This document shows positions 1 through 7,216 of a stretch of DNA of 22,202 nucleotides, piece after piece. The notes below the pieces were generated by a model. The model was not told the origin of the DNA, searched no databases, and saw only the letters and a list, made by a program, of their open reading frames with translations. The position numbers were made by a program, and so were the translations under genes. The stretch covers positions 1-22,202 of the forward strand of contig CAIZMS010000384.1 in the NCBI GenBank assembly GCA_903934155.1. The letters run 5' to 3'. Position 1 is the first letter of the stretch; every line of letters starts with the position of its first letter. The stretch comes from an uncultured bacterium (lineage in GTDB: Bacteria; Verrucomicrobiota; Kiritimatiellia; CAIKKV01; CAITUY01).

Positions 1-111
1 GATAAGCTTCGTATATTTTATTCGGATGACCCCGCTTATGTGGCAATGCTAGAAACCGAACTTGAAAAATCTGAACTAAATGCGGCCGATAGTCAAAACC
101 CTGACGGATGA
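1..111 (+). CDS. 3' end of an unrecognised upstream gene (truncated by window edge)
   Basis: Frame 1 is open from the window edge to a TGA at 109-111, giving 36 residues. They include the stretch DDPAYVAMLETELEKSEL and end ...SQNPDG. It overlaps the apparent tolB start at 80 by 32 bases. I do not recognise the family. The pattern (a strand, then a helix ending in L-E-K-S) loosely resembles the beginning of a TolB N-terminal domain, where a helix ends in 'DL-x-x-SG-x-F'. So this could be either the end of a Tol-operon gene or the true N-terminus of tolB separated by a frameshift. Only the open frame is seen directly; the rest is inference. Confidence 0.35.
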   Translation, partial: DKLRIFYSDDPAYVAMLETELEKSELNAADSQNPDG

Positions 112-1141
112 CCTGTCGCGGTGCGGCTGGTTCTCCCTGACACGCCCGGCCTCCTACACCGTGACCGGATCCTGCCACGACAACAACGGATCCCTCTCGG
201 CGGATTGCCAGGTGATGAATGTCCTGAAGTCCACCGTCGCGCTGAATAAAACCTACACGGACACCCCTGCCAACGCCCGGCGCCTCGCGCACCGCGTGGC
301 GGATGACATCATTATGGCGACAAAAGGATTCCGGGGCATCTGCTCCGGACGAATCGCCATGGTGGGAACCGCATCCGGAAACAAGGAACTTTATCTTTGC
401 GATGCCGACGGGGGCAACCTCCGCCAGCTCACGCGTGACCGCTCAATCAGCCTGTCGCCACACTGGTCGCCCGACGGTTCACGCCTCGTCTACACCTCCT
501 TCCTGAAGGGATATGCCGACATCTTCATGATCAACACACAAACCGGCGGACGTTCGGCCGTGGCCCGCTACCCCGGGATCAACATGGCGGGATCCGTCTC
601 GCCCGGCGGCGGCGAAATGCTGATGATCCTCTCGCGGGACGGTAACCCCGAAGTGTATTCCAAGTCCTTTGGAAACGGGCAACTTACCCGGCTGACCCGC
701 ACCTCCCGTGCGGGCGAAGCCAGCCCGACCTGGTCGCCCGACGGAGCACAAATTGCCTATGTCTCGGATCTGGCCGGGGCGGGCTCGCCTCAGCTTTACA
801 TCATGGATCGGAGTGGAAGCAGCCGCCGTCTGACCTCCCGGGGCAAGGAAAATGTGGATCCGGATTGGGGTGCCAACAACCTGATTGCCTACTCAAGCCG
901 CCGGGGCGGGCTCTATGGCATCTACATCATCAACCCCTCTTCCATGGACGAGCGGCTCATCAGTCCGCCGGATGGCAACTACAAGGATCCCGCCTGGGCT
1001 TCCGATGGCAGGCATATCGTCTGCTGCAAGCAGGATGGGAACACGTCACGCTTATATCTCCTTGACACAATGGGAGATGCGCCCGTATGTTTGACGCCGA
1101 ATAGTGGAAGTTGGTTCTCACCCTCATGGTGTTCCCAATAA
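80..1141 (+). CDS. tolB: TolB-like periplasmic beta-propeller protein of the Tol-Pal system
   Basis: TolB binds Pal and forms part of the Tol-Pal envelope machine that constricts the outer membrane during division. The 353-residue product has a short N-terminal alpha/beta domain; its 'LTDDLSRCGWF' matches the family's 'DLxxSGxF'. WD40-like PD40 propeller repeats follow, with recurring 'SPHWSPDGSRLVY', 'SPTWSPDGAQIAY' and 'DPAWASDGRHIV' blades. Pal follows 41 bases downstream, which fits the family's usual order. Oddity: a TAA lies immediately before the ATG (77-79), and this start gives no signal peptide although TolB must reach the periplasm. There is no clear Shine-Dalgarno site either. The family call is secure; the true start is not. 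Confidence 0.85.
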   Translation: MRPIVKTLTDDLSRCGWFSLTRPASYTVTGSCHDNNGSLSADCQVMNVLKSTVALNKTYTDTPANARRLAHRVADDIIMATKGFRGICSGRIAMVGTASGNKELYLCDADGGNLRQLTRDRSISLSPHWSPDGSRLVYTSFLKGYADIFMINTQTGGRSAVARYPGINMAGSVSPGGGEMLMILSRDGNPEVYSKSFGNGQLTRLTRTSRAGEASPTWSPDGAQIAYVSDLAGAGSPQLYIMDRSGSSRRLTSRGKENVDPDWGANNLIAYSSRRGGLYGIYIINPSSMDERLISPPDGNYKDPAWASDGRHIVCCKQDGNTSRLYLLDTMGDAPVCLTPNSGSWFSPSWCSQ

Positions 1142-1182
1142 CCCCCATAATTCAAAACAAGCGAACTTAATAAGGAACAGTA

Positions 1183-1722
1183 ATGATGAATAAGCGAATG
1201 ATGGTTTCGGTTTTTCTGGCTTGCGCGGTCTCGGTTTCCATGACGGGTTGCAAGGGGTTTTTCGGCAAAAAGGGCGCCAAGGATGGCGGCGTCTCGGATG
1301 TTCAGGGAATGGGTAATGCCGATGGTCTTGGCGGCATGAACGGAAGCGGGGGAACCCGTATTGAAGGCGCCGGAACGATCGTTGACGCACAACTGATCGC
1401 GGTTCAGTTTGCCTTTGACAGCGCCCAGGTGGATGACTCCGAGCGTGCCAAGGCCGAAGCCGCCGCCAGCTACCTGAAAGCCAACTCGGGCACCTTCGTG
1501 ACACTGGAAGGCCACTGCGACGAACGCGGTAGCGCCGAATACAACATGTCGCTCGGCGAACGCCGCGCCCAGTCGGTTCGGACCTACCTGATGAACCTCG
1601 GTGTCGACAGCACCCGGATCCAGACCAAGAGCTTCGGCTCCGAGAAAGCCAAGGATCCCGGCCACGACGAGAATGCCTGGGCGGCCAACCGTCGCGTCGA
1701 ATTCGTCGTCATGAAGCAGTAA
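1183..1722 (+). CDS. pal: Peptidoglycan-associated lipoprotein Pal
   Basis: Pal anchors the outer membrane to peptidoglycan and is the outer partner of TolB. The 179-residue product begins with a lipoprotein signal peptide (MMNKRMMVSVFLACAVSVS) and lipobox M-T-G-C, so the lipidated residue is Cys23. A glycine-rich linker follows. The C-terminal OmpA-like domain (about residues 70-178) shows 'FAFDSAQVDD', 'EGHCDERGSAEYN' and 'LGERRAQSVRTYL', the usual peptidoglycan-binding signature, and 'NRRVEFV' near the end. An AAGGAA ribosome site at 1172-1177 supports the ATG at 1183. It lies 41 bases after tolB on the same strand and is followed by a strong terminator, so the Tol operon probably ends here. 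Confidence 0.95.
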   Translation: MMNKRMMVSVFLACAVSVSMTGCKGFFGKKGAKDGGVSDVQGMGNADGLGGMNGSGGTRIEGAGTIVDAQLIAVQFAFDSAQVDDSERAKAEAAASYLKANSGTFVTLEGHCDERGSAEYNMSLGERRAQSVRTYLMNLGVDSTRIQTKSFGSEKAKDPGHDENAWAANRRVEFVVMKQ

Positions 1723-1744
1723 CAAGCTCCACGACAATGAGCAT

Positions 1745-1773
1745 GCCCCGGCCTAAAACCGGGGCTTTTTTTT
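1745..1773 (+). terminator. Rho-independent terminator after pal
   Basis: A perfect 7-bp GC stem, GCCCCGG (1745-1751) with CCGGGGC (1759-1765), encloses a 7-base loop and is followed by eight T residues (1766-1773). It lies 22 bases after the pal stop and separates the tol genes from tatAC. Confidence 0.93.
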
Positions 1774-1804
1774 CGCCCTGAATCTGGTACCTTCTGGGGA
1801 CGTA

Positions 1805-2086
1805 ATGAATCTTCCCTGTGTCATACCGTCATCCTCCTGCCTCGCCCTCATCGGCGATGTCGGCGGCATGGAGTTACTGGTCATCCTGGGCGCCCTCCTG
1901 ATCCTCTTTGGAGGAAAGGGACTTCCGGGGATTGCGCGCTCCCTCGGGAAAATCACACGGGATCTGCAGCGCGCCTCGGAGGATTTCAAAAAGCAACTGC
2001 TGACAGCGGATCAGGAGTCAGAAGCCGGAGATCGGAAGTCTGAGATCAAAGATATTAAGTCGGAGCCCCATGACACCGCAGGATGA
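1805..2086 (+). CDS. tatA: Sec-independent translocase subunit TatA/TatB
   Basis: Small pore-forming or receptor-associated subunit of the twin-arginine pathway, which exports folded proteins across the inner membrane. The 93 residues contain the family's short N-terminal membrane helix (about 18-36) ending in F-G, the hinge 'GKGLPGIARSLGK', and an amphipathic helix (about 41-66). A charged, low-complexity tail follows. The ATG at 1805 is preferred because 'IGDVGGMELL' matches the typical 'G-x-x-E-L' entry to the helix and a GGGGA motif precedes it; an ATG at 1868 would cut into that motif. The polar helix residue is Glu (residue 23), seen in both TatA and TatB lineages, so the exact paralogue is not settled. 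It overlaps tatC by 17 bases. Confidence 0.88.
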   Translation: MNLPCVIPSSSCLALIGDVGGMELLVILGALLILFGGKGLPGIARSLGKITRDLQRASEDFKKQLLTADQESEAGDRKSEIKDIKSEPHDTAG

Positions 2087-2831
2087 CAACACTCTTCTGG
2101 CGGAAACGGTGAAGCCCTTCCTGAAGCATCTTGAAGACCTGCGCCGGGCACTGATCTGGAGCGCCTTAGCCCTTCTCATCGGCATGGGAACGGCCTGTTA
2201 CTTTGCGCCCACCTTTTTCAAAATCCTGAAAGCCCCCTTGAAGGGCGTGGTTCCCAACCCCGACACCTTTATCCGGACCCTCGACGTGACAGGGGGAATG
2301 ACTGTGGCCCTTCAGACAATTGTCTGGGGCGGGGCCCTCTTCAGCGCCCCGGTGATCCTGTTTGCCGTCTGCTGGTTCGTTTTCCCCGGACTGACCCGCC
2401 GGGAACGACGCACCCTTCTCGGAGGCCTTCTATTTGCCGCGTTTCTGTTCATCGCCGGCGTACTGATGTGCTACTTCCTGGCGTTGGGCCCGGCGCTTGA
2501 AATCATGCTCTGGTTCAACTCCTGGATGGGGATCGATATCGAATACTTCACCGTGACCAGCTATATCGGGTTCGTCTTGAAACTGCTCCTGAGCTTCGGC
2601 CTCACCTTTGAACTGCCTGTTGTGCTTCTGGTTCTGGGCCAGTTGGGTATTATCCATTCCCGCCAGCTCCGGAACAAGCGGCGTCATGCCATCGTGATCA
2701 TCCTGGTTCTGGCCGCCATCATAACACCCACCCAGGACCCCTTCAGCCAGCTGATACTCGCCATCCCGCTGATTGCCCTGTATGAGCTGTGCGTCTGGAT
2801 GATCTGGGTGAAGGAAAAGCAAAAGAAGTAG
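2070..2831 (+). CDS. tatC: Sec-independent translocase subunit TatC
   Basis: TatC is the polytopic inner-membrane receptor that recognises twin-arginine signal peptides. The 253-residue product has the family hallmarks in order: cytosolic N-terminal 'HLEDLRRAL' (about residues 20-28), six hydrophobic segments, 'FGLTFELPVVL' in the middle, and 'TPTQDPFSQ...PLIALYE' near the C-terminus. Length is normal for TatC. Its start lies inside the end of tatA (17-base overlap), with GGAG upstream, so the two are translationally coupled. It ends in TAG. Confidence 0.95.
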   Translation: MTPQDDNTLLAETVKPFLKHLEDLRRALIWSALALLIGMGTACYFAPTFFKILKAPLKGVVPNPDTFIRTLDVTGGMTVALQTIVWGGALFSAPVILFAVCWFVFPGLTRRERRTLLGGLLFAAFLFIAGVLMCYFLALGPALEIMLWFNSWMGIDIEYFTVTSYIGFVLKLLLSFGLTFELPVVLLVLGQLGIIHSRQLRNKRRHAIVIILVLAAIITPTQDPFSQLILAIPLIALYELCVWMIWVKEKQKK

Positions 2832-2885
2832 GGATTGCCTCTTCACGGCCCGATGATTATGATTGCCACTGGTTAAGGGTTCATT

Positions 2886-4145
2886 ATGGCAGGACTAATT
2901 ATAGGGGAATTCTCAGCGCTGGTTATACTCGTCGCGCTGTCCGCTTTTTTCTCGAGCGCGGAAACAGCCCTCTTCTCCCTTTCACCCATGCAGATTCACC
3001 GGCTGCGCCGCCACCACCCCAAAGCCGCCAACCGGATTGAAGCACTTCTCGCCACACCCGCAGACCTCCTGTCCAGCATCCTGATTGGCAACACCATTGT
3101 CAACATGACCGCCGCCAGCCTCGGCTATGTTCTGGCGGAGCAACTGGCCCCGAATTACGGCGAGATCATCGCCATCCCCGCGATGACGCTGATCCTGATC
3201 ATTGTAGGTGATCTAGCCCCAAAGCGCCTAGCCGTGCGGCACCCCGACATCCTGGCACTGCGCTATCTTAAGCCGCTAAAGACTTTGATTTGGCTGTGCA
3301 CACCACTCCATATCATCCTCGACAAGATCACCCACACCTTCCGGGAACACCTGATTCCCCACCGTCCCGCCCTGACCGACGACGAACTTCTGACGGCCGT
3401 CGACATCGGGCACGAGGAGGGGATTCTCAACAAAGAGGAACGGATGATGGTCGATGGCATTATCCGGCTTGAGAAACTTCAAGCCAAGGATGTCATGACC
3501 CCGCGAGTGGATCTGATCGGCATTGACCTTGAGGACGCCCCCGAGACCTGGAGCACCATCTGCAGAAAGGCCCGCTTCCGATTCCTTCCCGCCTTCACAG
3601 GGGATCTCGATCATGTAAAAGGCTTTGTAGATGTCGCACGCTTCCTGATGGATCCGGACAGCGACATTTCCGCCTCGCTGCACCCGCACTTCTATGTTCC
3701 CGACACCGCGCCCCTGGATACTCTGCTGACCATGTTTCAGCAGCAGGCACGCCGTTTGGCCATTGTCATTGACGAATACGGAGGAACCGCAGGTCTCATT
3801 ACACGCGGTGATATTCTGGATGAAATTGCGGAGTTTGCCGGCGAAAAACCAGATGGACAAAGCCCGAATATTGAACCCACTGGAGTCCGCCGCTGGCAAA
3901 TTAACGGCAGTACCTCCCTCGAGGAAGTTAATTACGAGCTCGATCTCACGCTCGATGCCGAAGGTGCGGATCGCATTGCCGGCTGGGTGACAGCCCGCGC
4001 CCGCCGTTTCCCAAAAACCGGCGACATCTTCGAAGACCCGGGGTGTCGGGTCACCGTGCTCCAGATGAGAAAACACCGCATCACCCGGGTTCAAGTCGAA
4101 AAGCCTGATCCGCCGACGGAGTCCGAGGAGGAGGTCATGATATGA
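2886..4145 (+). CDS. DUF21/CBS/CorC-HlyC domain membrane protein (CNNM/CorC family)
   Basis: This family is linked to divalent cation (Mg2+/Co2+) efflux or homeostasis and is often mislabelled 'hemolysin'. The 419 residues hold an N-terminal DUF21 membrane domain (about 1-170) with the signature 'FFSSAETALFSLS'. A CBS pair follows, with 'KDVMTPRVDLIGID' and 'DEYGGTAGLITRGDILDEI'. The CorC/HlyC domain comes last ('WQINGSTSLEEVNYEL' to the end). AAGGG seven bases before the ATG supports the start. It is the first gene of a chain joined by overlaps, and its TGA overlaps the ATG of the next, paralogous gene. Transport function is inferred from the family only. Confidence 0.88.
   Translation: MAGLIIGEFSALVILVALSAFFSSAETALFSLSPMQIHRLRRHHPKAANRIEALLATPADLLSSILIGNTIVNMTAASLGYVLAEQLAPNYGEIIAIPAMTLILIIVGDLAPKRLAVRHPDILALRYLKPLKTLIWLCTPLHIILDKITHTFREHLIPHRPALTDDELLTAVDIGHEEGILNKEERMMVDGIIRLEKLQAKDVMTPRVDLIGIDLEDAPETWSTICRKARFRFLPAFTGDLDHVKGFVDVARFLMDPDSDISASLHPHFYVPDTAPLDTLLTMFQQQARRLAIVIDEYGGTAGLITRGDILDEIAEFAGEKPDGQSPNIEPTGVRRWQINGSTSLEEVNYELDLTLDAEGADRIAGWVTARARRFPKTGDIFEDPGCRVTVLQMRKHRITRVQVEKPDPPTESEEEVMI
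4125..4135 (+). promoter_or_regulatory. Strong ribosome binding site for the second DUF21 gene
   Basis: GAGGAGGAGGT lies six bases before the ATG at 4142 and is inside the last codons of the upstream gene. It is close to the full anti-Shine-Dalgarno complement and fixes the start of the downstream gene. Confidence 0.75.
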
Positions 4146-5110
4146 TTATCTCAGACATCATACTCCTGCTTTGCTGCCTGACCGGAGCCGCCTTCTTTGA
4201 GGGCATGGAAACCGGCGTCATCTCCCTTAACCGGATGCGCCTGCGTCATCTCGCTGAACAGGGGGATAAAGCGGCGCGTATCCTTCAGAATTTTCTAGAG
4301 CATCCCGACCGGCTTCTGGGAACCACGCTTGTGGGCACCAACCTCTTTATCGTCATGGCCTCCGTCATCTCCGCCAACCGGGGCTCCCGCCTCGGGGAAT
4401 GGGGAGAAGCCATCGCGGGCATCATCACCACCCTTCTCGCACTGGTCTTTTCCCAATACCTGCCGAAAGCCTGGTTTCAAAGCCGCCCCCTCAAACGGTG
4501 CCGCCCCTTCGCCATTCCCCTCCGCTGGAGTGCCCTCATGCTCCGCCCATTCATCAATACCATCAACTGGCTGACGGCATGGATCATTCCGTCCGACGGA
4601 GCCAGCGTCTCCTCTCGCCCGCTTGTTTCAACCAAGGATGAATTCAATGTACTCGCCCAGGAAAGCGAGGCGCACGGAACACTTTCCCCCCGTCAGCGAA
4701 TCATGATCCGGCGCGTTCTGGAATTGTCCGGAAAAAAAGCACGAGACATCATGACACCCCGTGAAAAAATGACGGTCCTAACCGCGCATTCAAGCGTCAA
4801 TGATCTCATGGTTACAGTCCGCCTTTCCACCCATCCCCGTCTCCCGGTCTACGCCGCTGATGGCAAAACCTTCCAGGGCACGATCAACTTCTTTGATGTC
4901 ATGGCGGGTTGTGAAGACAACAAAGCGTGCCCCATTGACCGATTTGTTCGCCCCCCTTTCTTTATTAATGAAGACACCCCTCTCATGGAAACCTTTGCCA
5001 AACTCCGTCTCTCCCACCAGGCCATGTGCCTCGTTGTCGATTCCAAGTCAAACGTTACCGGGCTGATCACAAATCAGAACGTCCTCCAGGAAATTGTAGG
5101 TAAAACATGA
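4142..5110 (+). CDS. Second DUF21/CBS membrane protein, lacking the CorC-HlyC domain
   Basis: Paralogue of the gene before it. Its 322 residues have a DUF21 membrane domain (about 1-150) with 'FFEGMETGVISLNRMRLRHL', matching the 'SSAETAL' region of the family. A CBS pair follows: 'ARDIMTPREKMTVL' near residue 200, and 'MCLVVDSKSNVTGLITNQNVLQEIVG' at the end. It stops there, so the C-terminal CorC/HlyC domain is absent. It starts in an ATGA overlap with the upstream gene and ends in an ATGA overlap with the next small gene. Tandem unequal DUF21 proteins may form a hetero-oligomer; that is inference. Confidence 0.85.
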   Translation: MIISDIILLLCCLTGAAFFEGMETGVISLNRMRLRHLAEQGDKAARILQNFLEHPDRLLGTTLVGTNLFIVMASVISANRGSRLGEWGEAIAGIITTLLALVFSQYLPKAWFQSRPLKRCRPFAIPLRWSALMLRPFINTINWLTAWIIPSDGASVSSRPLVSTKDEFNVLAQESEAHGTLSPRQRIMIRRVLELSGKKARDIMTPREKMTVLTAHSSVNDLMVTVRLSTHPRLPVYAADGKTFQGTINFFDVMAGCEDNKACPIDRFVRPPFFINEDTPLMETFAKLRLSHQAMCLVVDSKSNVTGLITNQNVLQEIVGKT

Positions 5111-5280
5111 GCCATTTATCCCCGGGTTTCCCCTGCCCCGCCTGTTCCCGTTTCATTGATCCAGTCCCTGATTGCCCCTATTGCGGCGCGGAAACACCCC
5201 GTCCCCGATTCCAGAACATCCTCCGATGGGGGGCGGTTCTATTCACACTTGCCGGCTTTCTGGGGCTCTTCGTGTCATGA
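5107..5280 (+). CDS. Small zinc-ribbon protein with one membrane segment
   Basis: A 57-residue gene. Its start overlaps the stop of the upstream gene (ATGA at 5107-5110) and its own stop overlaps the hpt start (ATGA at 5277-5280). It encodes two CxxC pairs, C-P-A-C (residues 10-13) and C-P-Y-C (23-26), a classic zinc ribbon. A basic stretch follows, then a hydrophobic helix (about 42-56, WGAVLFTLAGFLGLFV) ending at the C-terminus. The overlaps at both ends and the intact cysteine pairs argue that it is real. Function unknown; possibly a membrane-tethered zinc-ribbon adaptor. Confidence 0.75.
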   Translation: MSHLSPGFPCPACSRFIDPVPDCPYCGAETPRPRFQNILRWGAVLFTLAGFLGLFVS

Positions 5281-5837
5281 ACGCCCCCACACACCTCGAC
5301 AAGGAATTATTTAGCGCGGAAGAAATTCGGGCGCGAATTAACATCATCGCAGGCAACATTTCCCGCGATTACGGAACCGATGATATTCTAGCAGTATCCA
5401 TCCTCAAAGGCAGTTTCGTCTTCACCGCCGATCTGATCCGCGCACTAGCGGGCCATCAGGTTCATCCGCTGGTGGACTTTCTGACACTCTCCAGTTATGG
5501 ACCCGACTCCACCAGCAGCGGGACAGTGACCCTTCATCATGAGCTCTCACTGCCTGTTGGTGGACATCGCGTGCTGTTGATTGACGACATCCTGGATACC
5601 GGCCTCACGCTCCAAACCGCCTGTCAACTCTTGACCCGGCAGGGGGCCAAGGAAGTCCGCACCTGTGTCCTTCTGGACAAACCCTCGCGGCGGGTCGCGC
5701 CCATTACCGCAGACTACACGGGATTCCAAATTGAGAATGTCTTCGTGGTCGGATACGGACTGGACTACAACAACCGTTACCGGCATCTGCCGGGACTGTT
5801 CAGCTTGCAATTCGAAGGAACCCCGGGAGCAACATGA
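5277..5837 (+). CDS. hpt: Hypoxanthine phosphoribosyltransferase
   Basis: Purine salvage: joins hypoxanthine or guanine to PRPP to give IMP or GMP in the cytosol. The 186-residue product carries 'VSILKGSFVFTADLIR' near residues 40-55, the PRPP loop 'VLLIDDILDTGLTL' (about 99-112), and the base-binding end 'FVVGYGLDYNNRYRHLPG'. The frame extends upstream to 5172, but that would swallow most of the small zinc-ribbon gene. The ATG at 5277 gives the family's usual N-terminus and a four-base ATGA overlap with the preceding gene. Confidence 0.93.
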   Translation: MNAPTHLDKELFSAEEIRARINIIAGNISRDYGTDDILAVSILKGSFVFTADLIRALAGHQVHPLVDFLTLSSYGPDSTSSGTVTLHHELSLPVGGHRVLLIDDILDTGLTLQTACQLLTRQGAKEVRTCVLLDKPSRRVAPITADYTGFQIENVFVVGYGLDYNNRYRHLPGLFSLQFEGTPGAT

Positions 5838-5838
5838 T

Positions 5839-7086
5839 ATGGGACTCCCGCTCGCCTGTATCTTGTGGTGTTTGCCAGCCTTCCTGATCCTCACGCGTGT
5901 CCCGCGCCCACCCCGCACCGCCCTCTCCGCTCAGGATCAGTTCATTCAGGGCATGACCCCGGTGGCCGTCTCCGTCATGGCCCTATTCCTCGCCGGCGCA
6001 CTCGGGTGGCTTCTCCTGATCCAAAAGGCTCCATCCCTGAATCCGAGCCTTTCCGACTGGCTCACCGGAGCCGGAATTTGGGCCATCCTGGCCATGATCG
6101 GAATCGGACTTATTCTCCAGGCCTTTCCCTCCAGTGGCTTCATCAGGCCATTACGACTGGAGTCGGGAACCCACTGGATGGCCGGGCTCGCCTGGGCCTC
6201 ATGCTGGCCTACCGCCTGGGAATCGGCGCAGACCGGTACTCCGACTCTGTTCCTGCTGGCTTCCGCTTTTGCCGTGCTTCCCGACACGCTCGATCACTGG
6301 ATCGTCCGGCACCTTCATCAAACCCATATCCATATTGTTCCAGACCCCTTGACGCCTGACACGCGAATGATTGCCGAAACGCTGGCTTTAGCCATGGCCC
6401 GCTGCCGTGACCGACACAGCAGAATCCGTCTTCGATTATATCCCGGCCAGACTCAGACCAGCCAGTGGCATCATTACACGATTCGGTTTGATAATCTGGA
6501 ACAGGTTCTGAGGATCCGGCATAACCGCACCGAGGCGGTCGTCCCGCTTCCCTGCACCATCACAACGGATCAGTCCTTCACTCTAGAAACCGGGAACGAA
6601 CCCCTATGCCTGGAATTGGACTGGATTTCCGATGGGCGAATCAAGCTCTGCGTTGACCCAAGCCAGCAACAGTGGAGTCATAGTCTGGTGACCGCCGCAG
6701 GTGTCGGCATAGTAACGGGCGCGATATGGGGCGCTCCTGCAGGGTCTATTGCCGGAGGGGCCTACGCACTTCATTGCATTGTTGACCAGCTCGGGTTCAC
6801 CGGAATAGCCCTATGGTTTCCCTTCACCCGAAAAAACAAGGCGGGATTCCAACTTTATCCGCCTTCCCGAGCCGTCCTCTTTCAAGCCTGCGTAATCGGG
6901 TTGACTCTTTTACTTACCAGCTGGAATGGAGTAAGAATCCTATTCCCTGAAATCGAGAGGCCATCCCTTATTTCCGTTCTTCTCCTCGGCGGCGCTCTTC
7001 CCTGCGCCATACTGGCATGGATTGTTAGAATGAATCGCCGAGCACCGATTCCCGGCAAGCAACCGGGATCATTACGCGAGAGTTGA
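5839..7086 (+). CDS. YdjM-like membrane protein (putative metal-dependent hydrolase fold) with a large internal insert
   Basis: The 415-residue product has hydrophobic segments near residues 1-18, 42-61, 77-95, 112-146, 283-327, 346-361 and 377-395. Three sparse motifs match the pattern of YdjM-type membrane 'metal-dependent hydrolases': 'LPDTLDH' (147-153), 'WSHSLV' (279-284) and 'HCIVDQLGFTGIALWFPF' (312-329). Between the first and second lies a soluble region of about 120 residues, rich in charged and beta-type sequence ('RIRLRLYPG...'), absent from the short YdjM proteins. The ATG at 5839 follows the hpt stop by one base; the longer frame from 5665 lies inside hpt. Family assignment is by motif pattern only, and substrate is unknown. 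Confidence 0.7.
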   Translation: MGLPLACILWCLPAFLILTRVPRPPRTALSAQDQFIQGMTPVAVSVMALFLAGALGWLLLIQKAPSLNPSLSDWLTGAGIWAILAMIGIGLILQAFPSSGFIRPLRLESGTHWMAGLAWASCWPTAWESAQTGTPTLFLLASAFAVLPDTLDHWIVRHLHQTHIHIVPDPLTPDTRMIAETLALAMARCRDRHSRIRLRLYPGQTQTSQWHHYTIRFDNLEQVLRIRHNRTEAVVPLPCTITTDQSFTLETGNEPLCLELDWISDGRIKLCVDPSQQQWSHSLVTAAGVGIVTGAIWGAPAGSIAGGAYALHCIVDQLGFTGIALWFPFTRKNKAGFQLYPPSRAVLFQACVIGLTLLLTSWNGVRILFPEIERPSLISVLLLGGALPCAILAWIVRMNRRAPIPGKQPGSLRES

Positions 7087-7110
7087 CAGTAGGCCATTTT
7101 TCGCTATGGT
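7083..7110 (+). promoter_or_regulatory. Sigma-70-type promoter for tRNA-Thr
   Basis: A perfect -35 TTGACA (7083-7088) is followed after 16 bases by TATGGT (7105-7110, 4 of 6 matches to TATAAT). It lies at the end of the upstream gene, whose stop codon overlaps the -35 box. Predicted initiation near 7117 leaves a leader of roughly 18 bases before the tRNA. Confidence 0.75.
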
Positions 7111-7134
7111 TTACCGCGTTTTATCCCCCAAGAA

Positions 7135-7210
7135 GCCAACATAGCTCAGCTGGTAGAGCAGCGCATTCGTAATGCGCAGGTCGTCGGTTCGATCCCGACT
7201 GTTGGCTCCA
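7135..7210 (+). tRNA. tRNA-Thr (anticodon CGT)
   Basis: A complete 76-base cloverleaf. The acceptor stem GCCAACA pairs with TGTTGGC. The D arm has AGCTCAGCTGGTAGAGC. The anticodon stem GCGCA/TGCGC carries loop TTCGTAA, with anticodon CGT at 7168-7170, reading ACG (threonine). The T arm contains GGTTCGATCC. The CCA end is encoded (7208-7210). It lies six bases before the convergent hisF stop. Confidence 0.97.
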
Positions 7211-7216
7211 CTCCAA

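Noticed and set aside
979..1737. Long minus-strand open frame (252 codons) opposite tolB end and pal
   Set aside because: It is antisense to an unmistakable pal gene, shows no domain, and arises from codon bias on the opposite strand.
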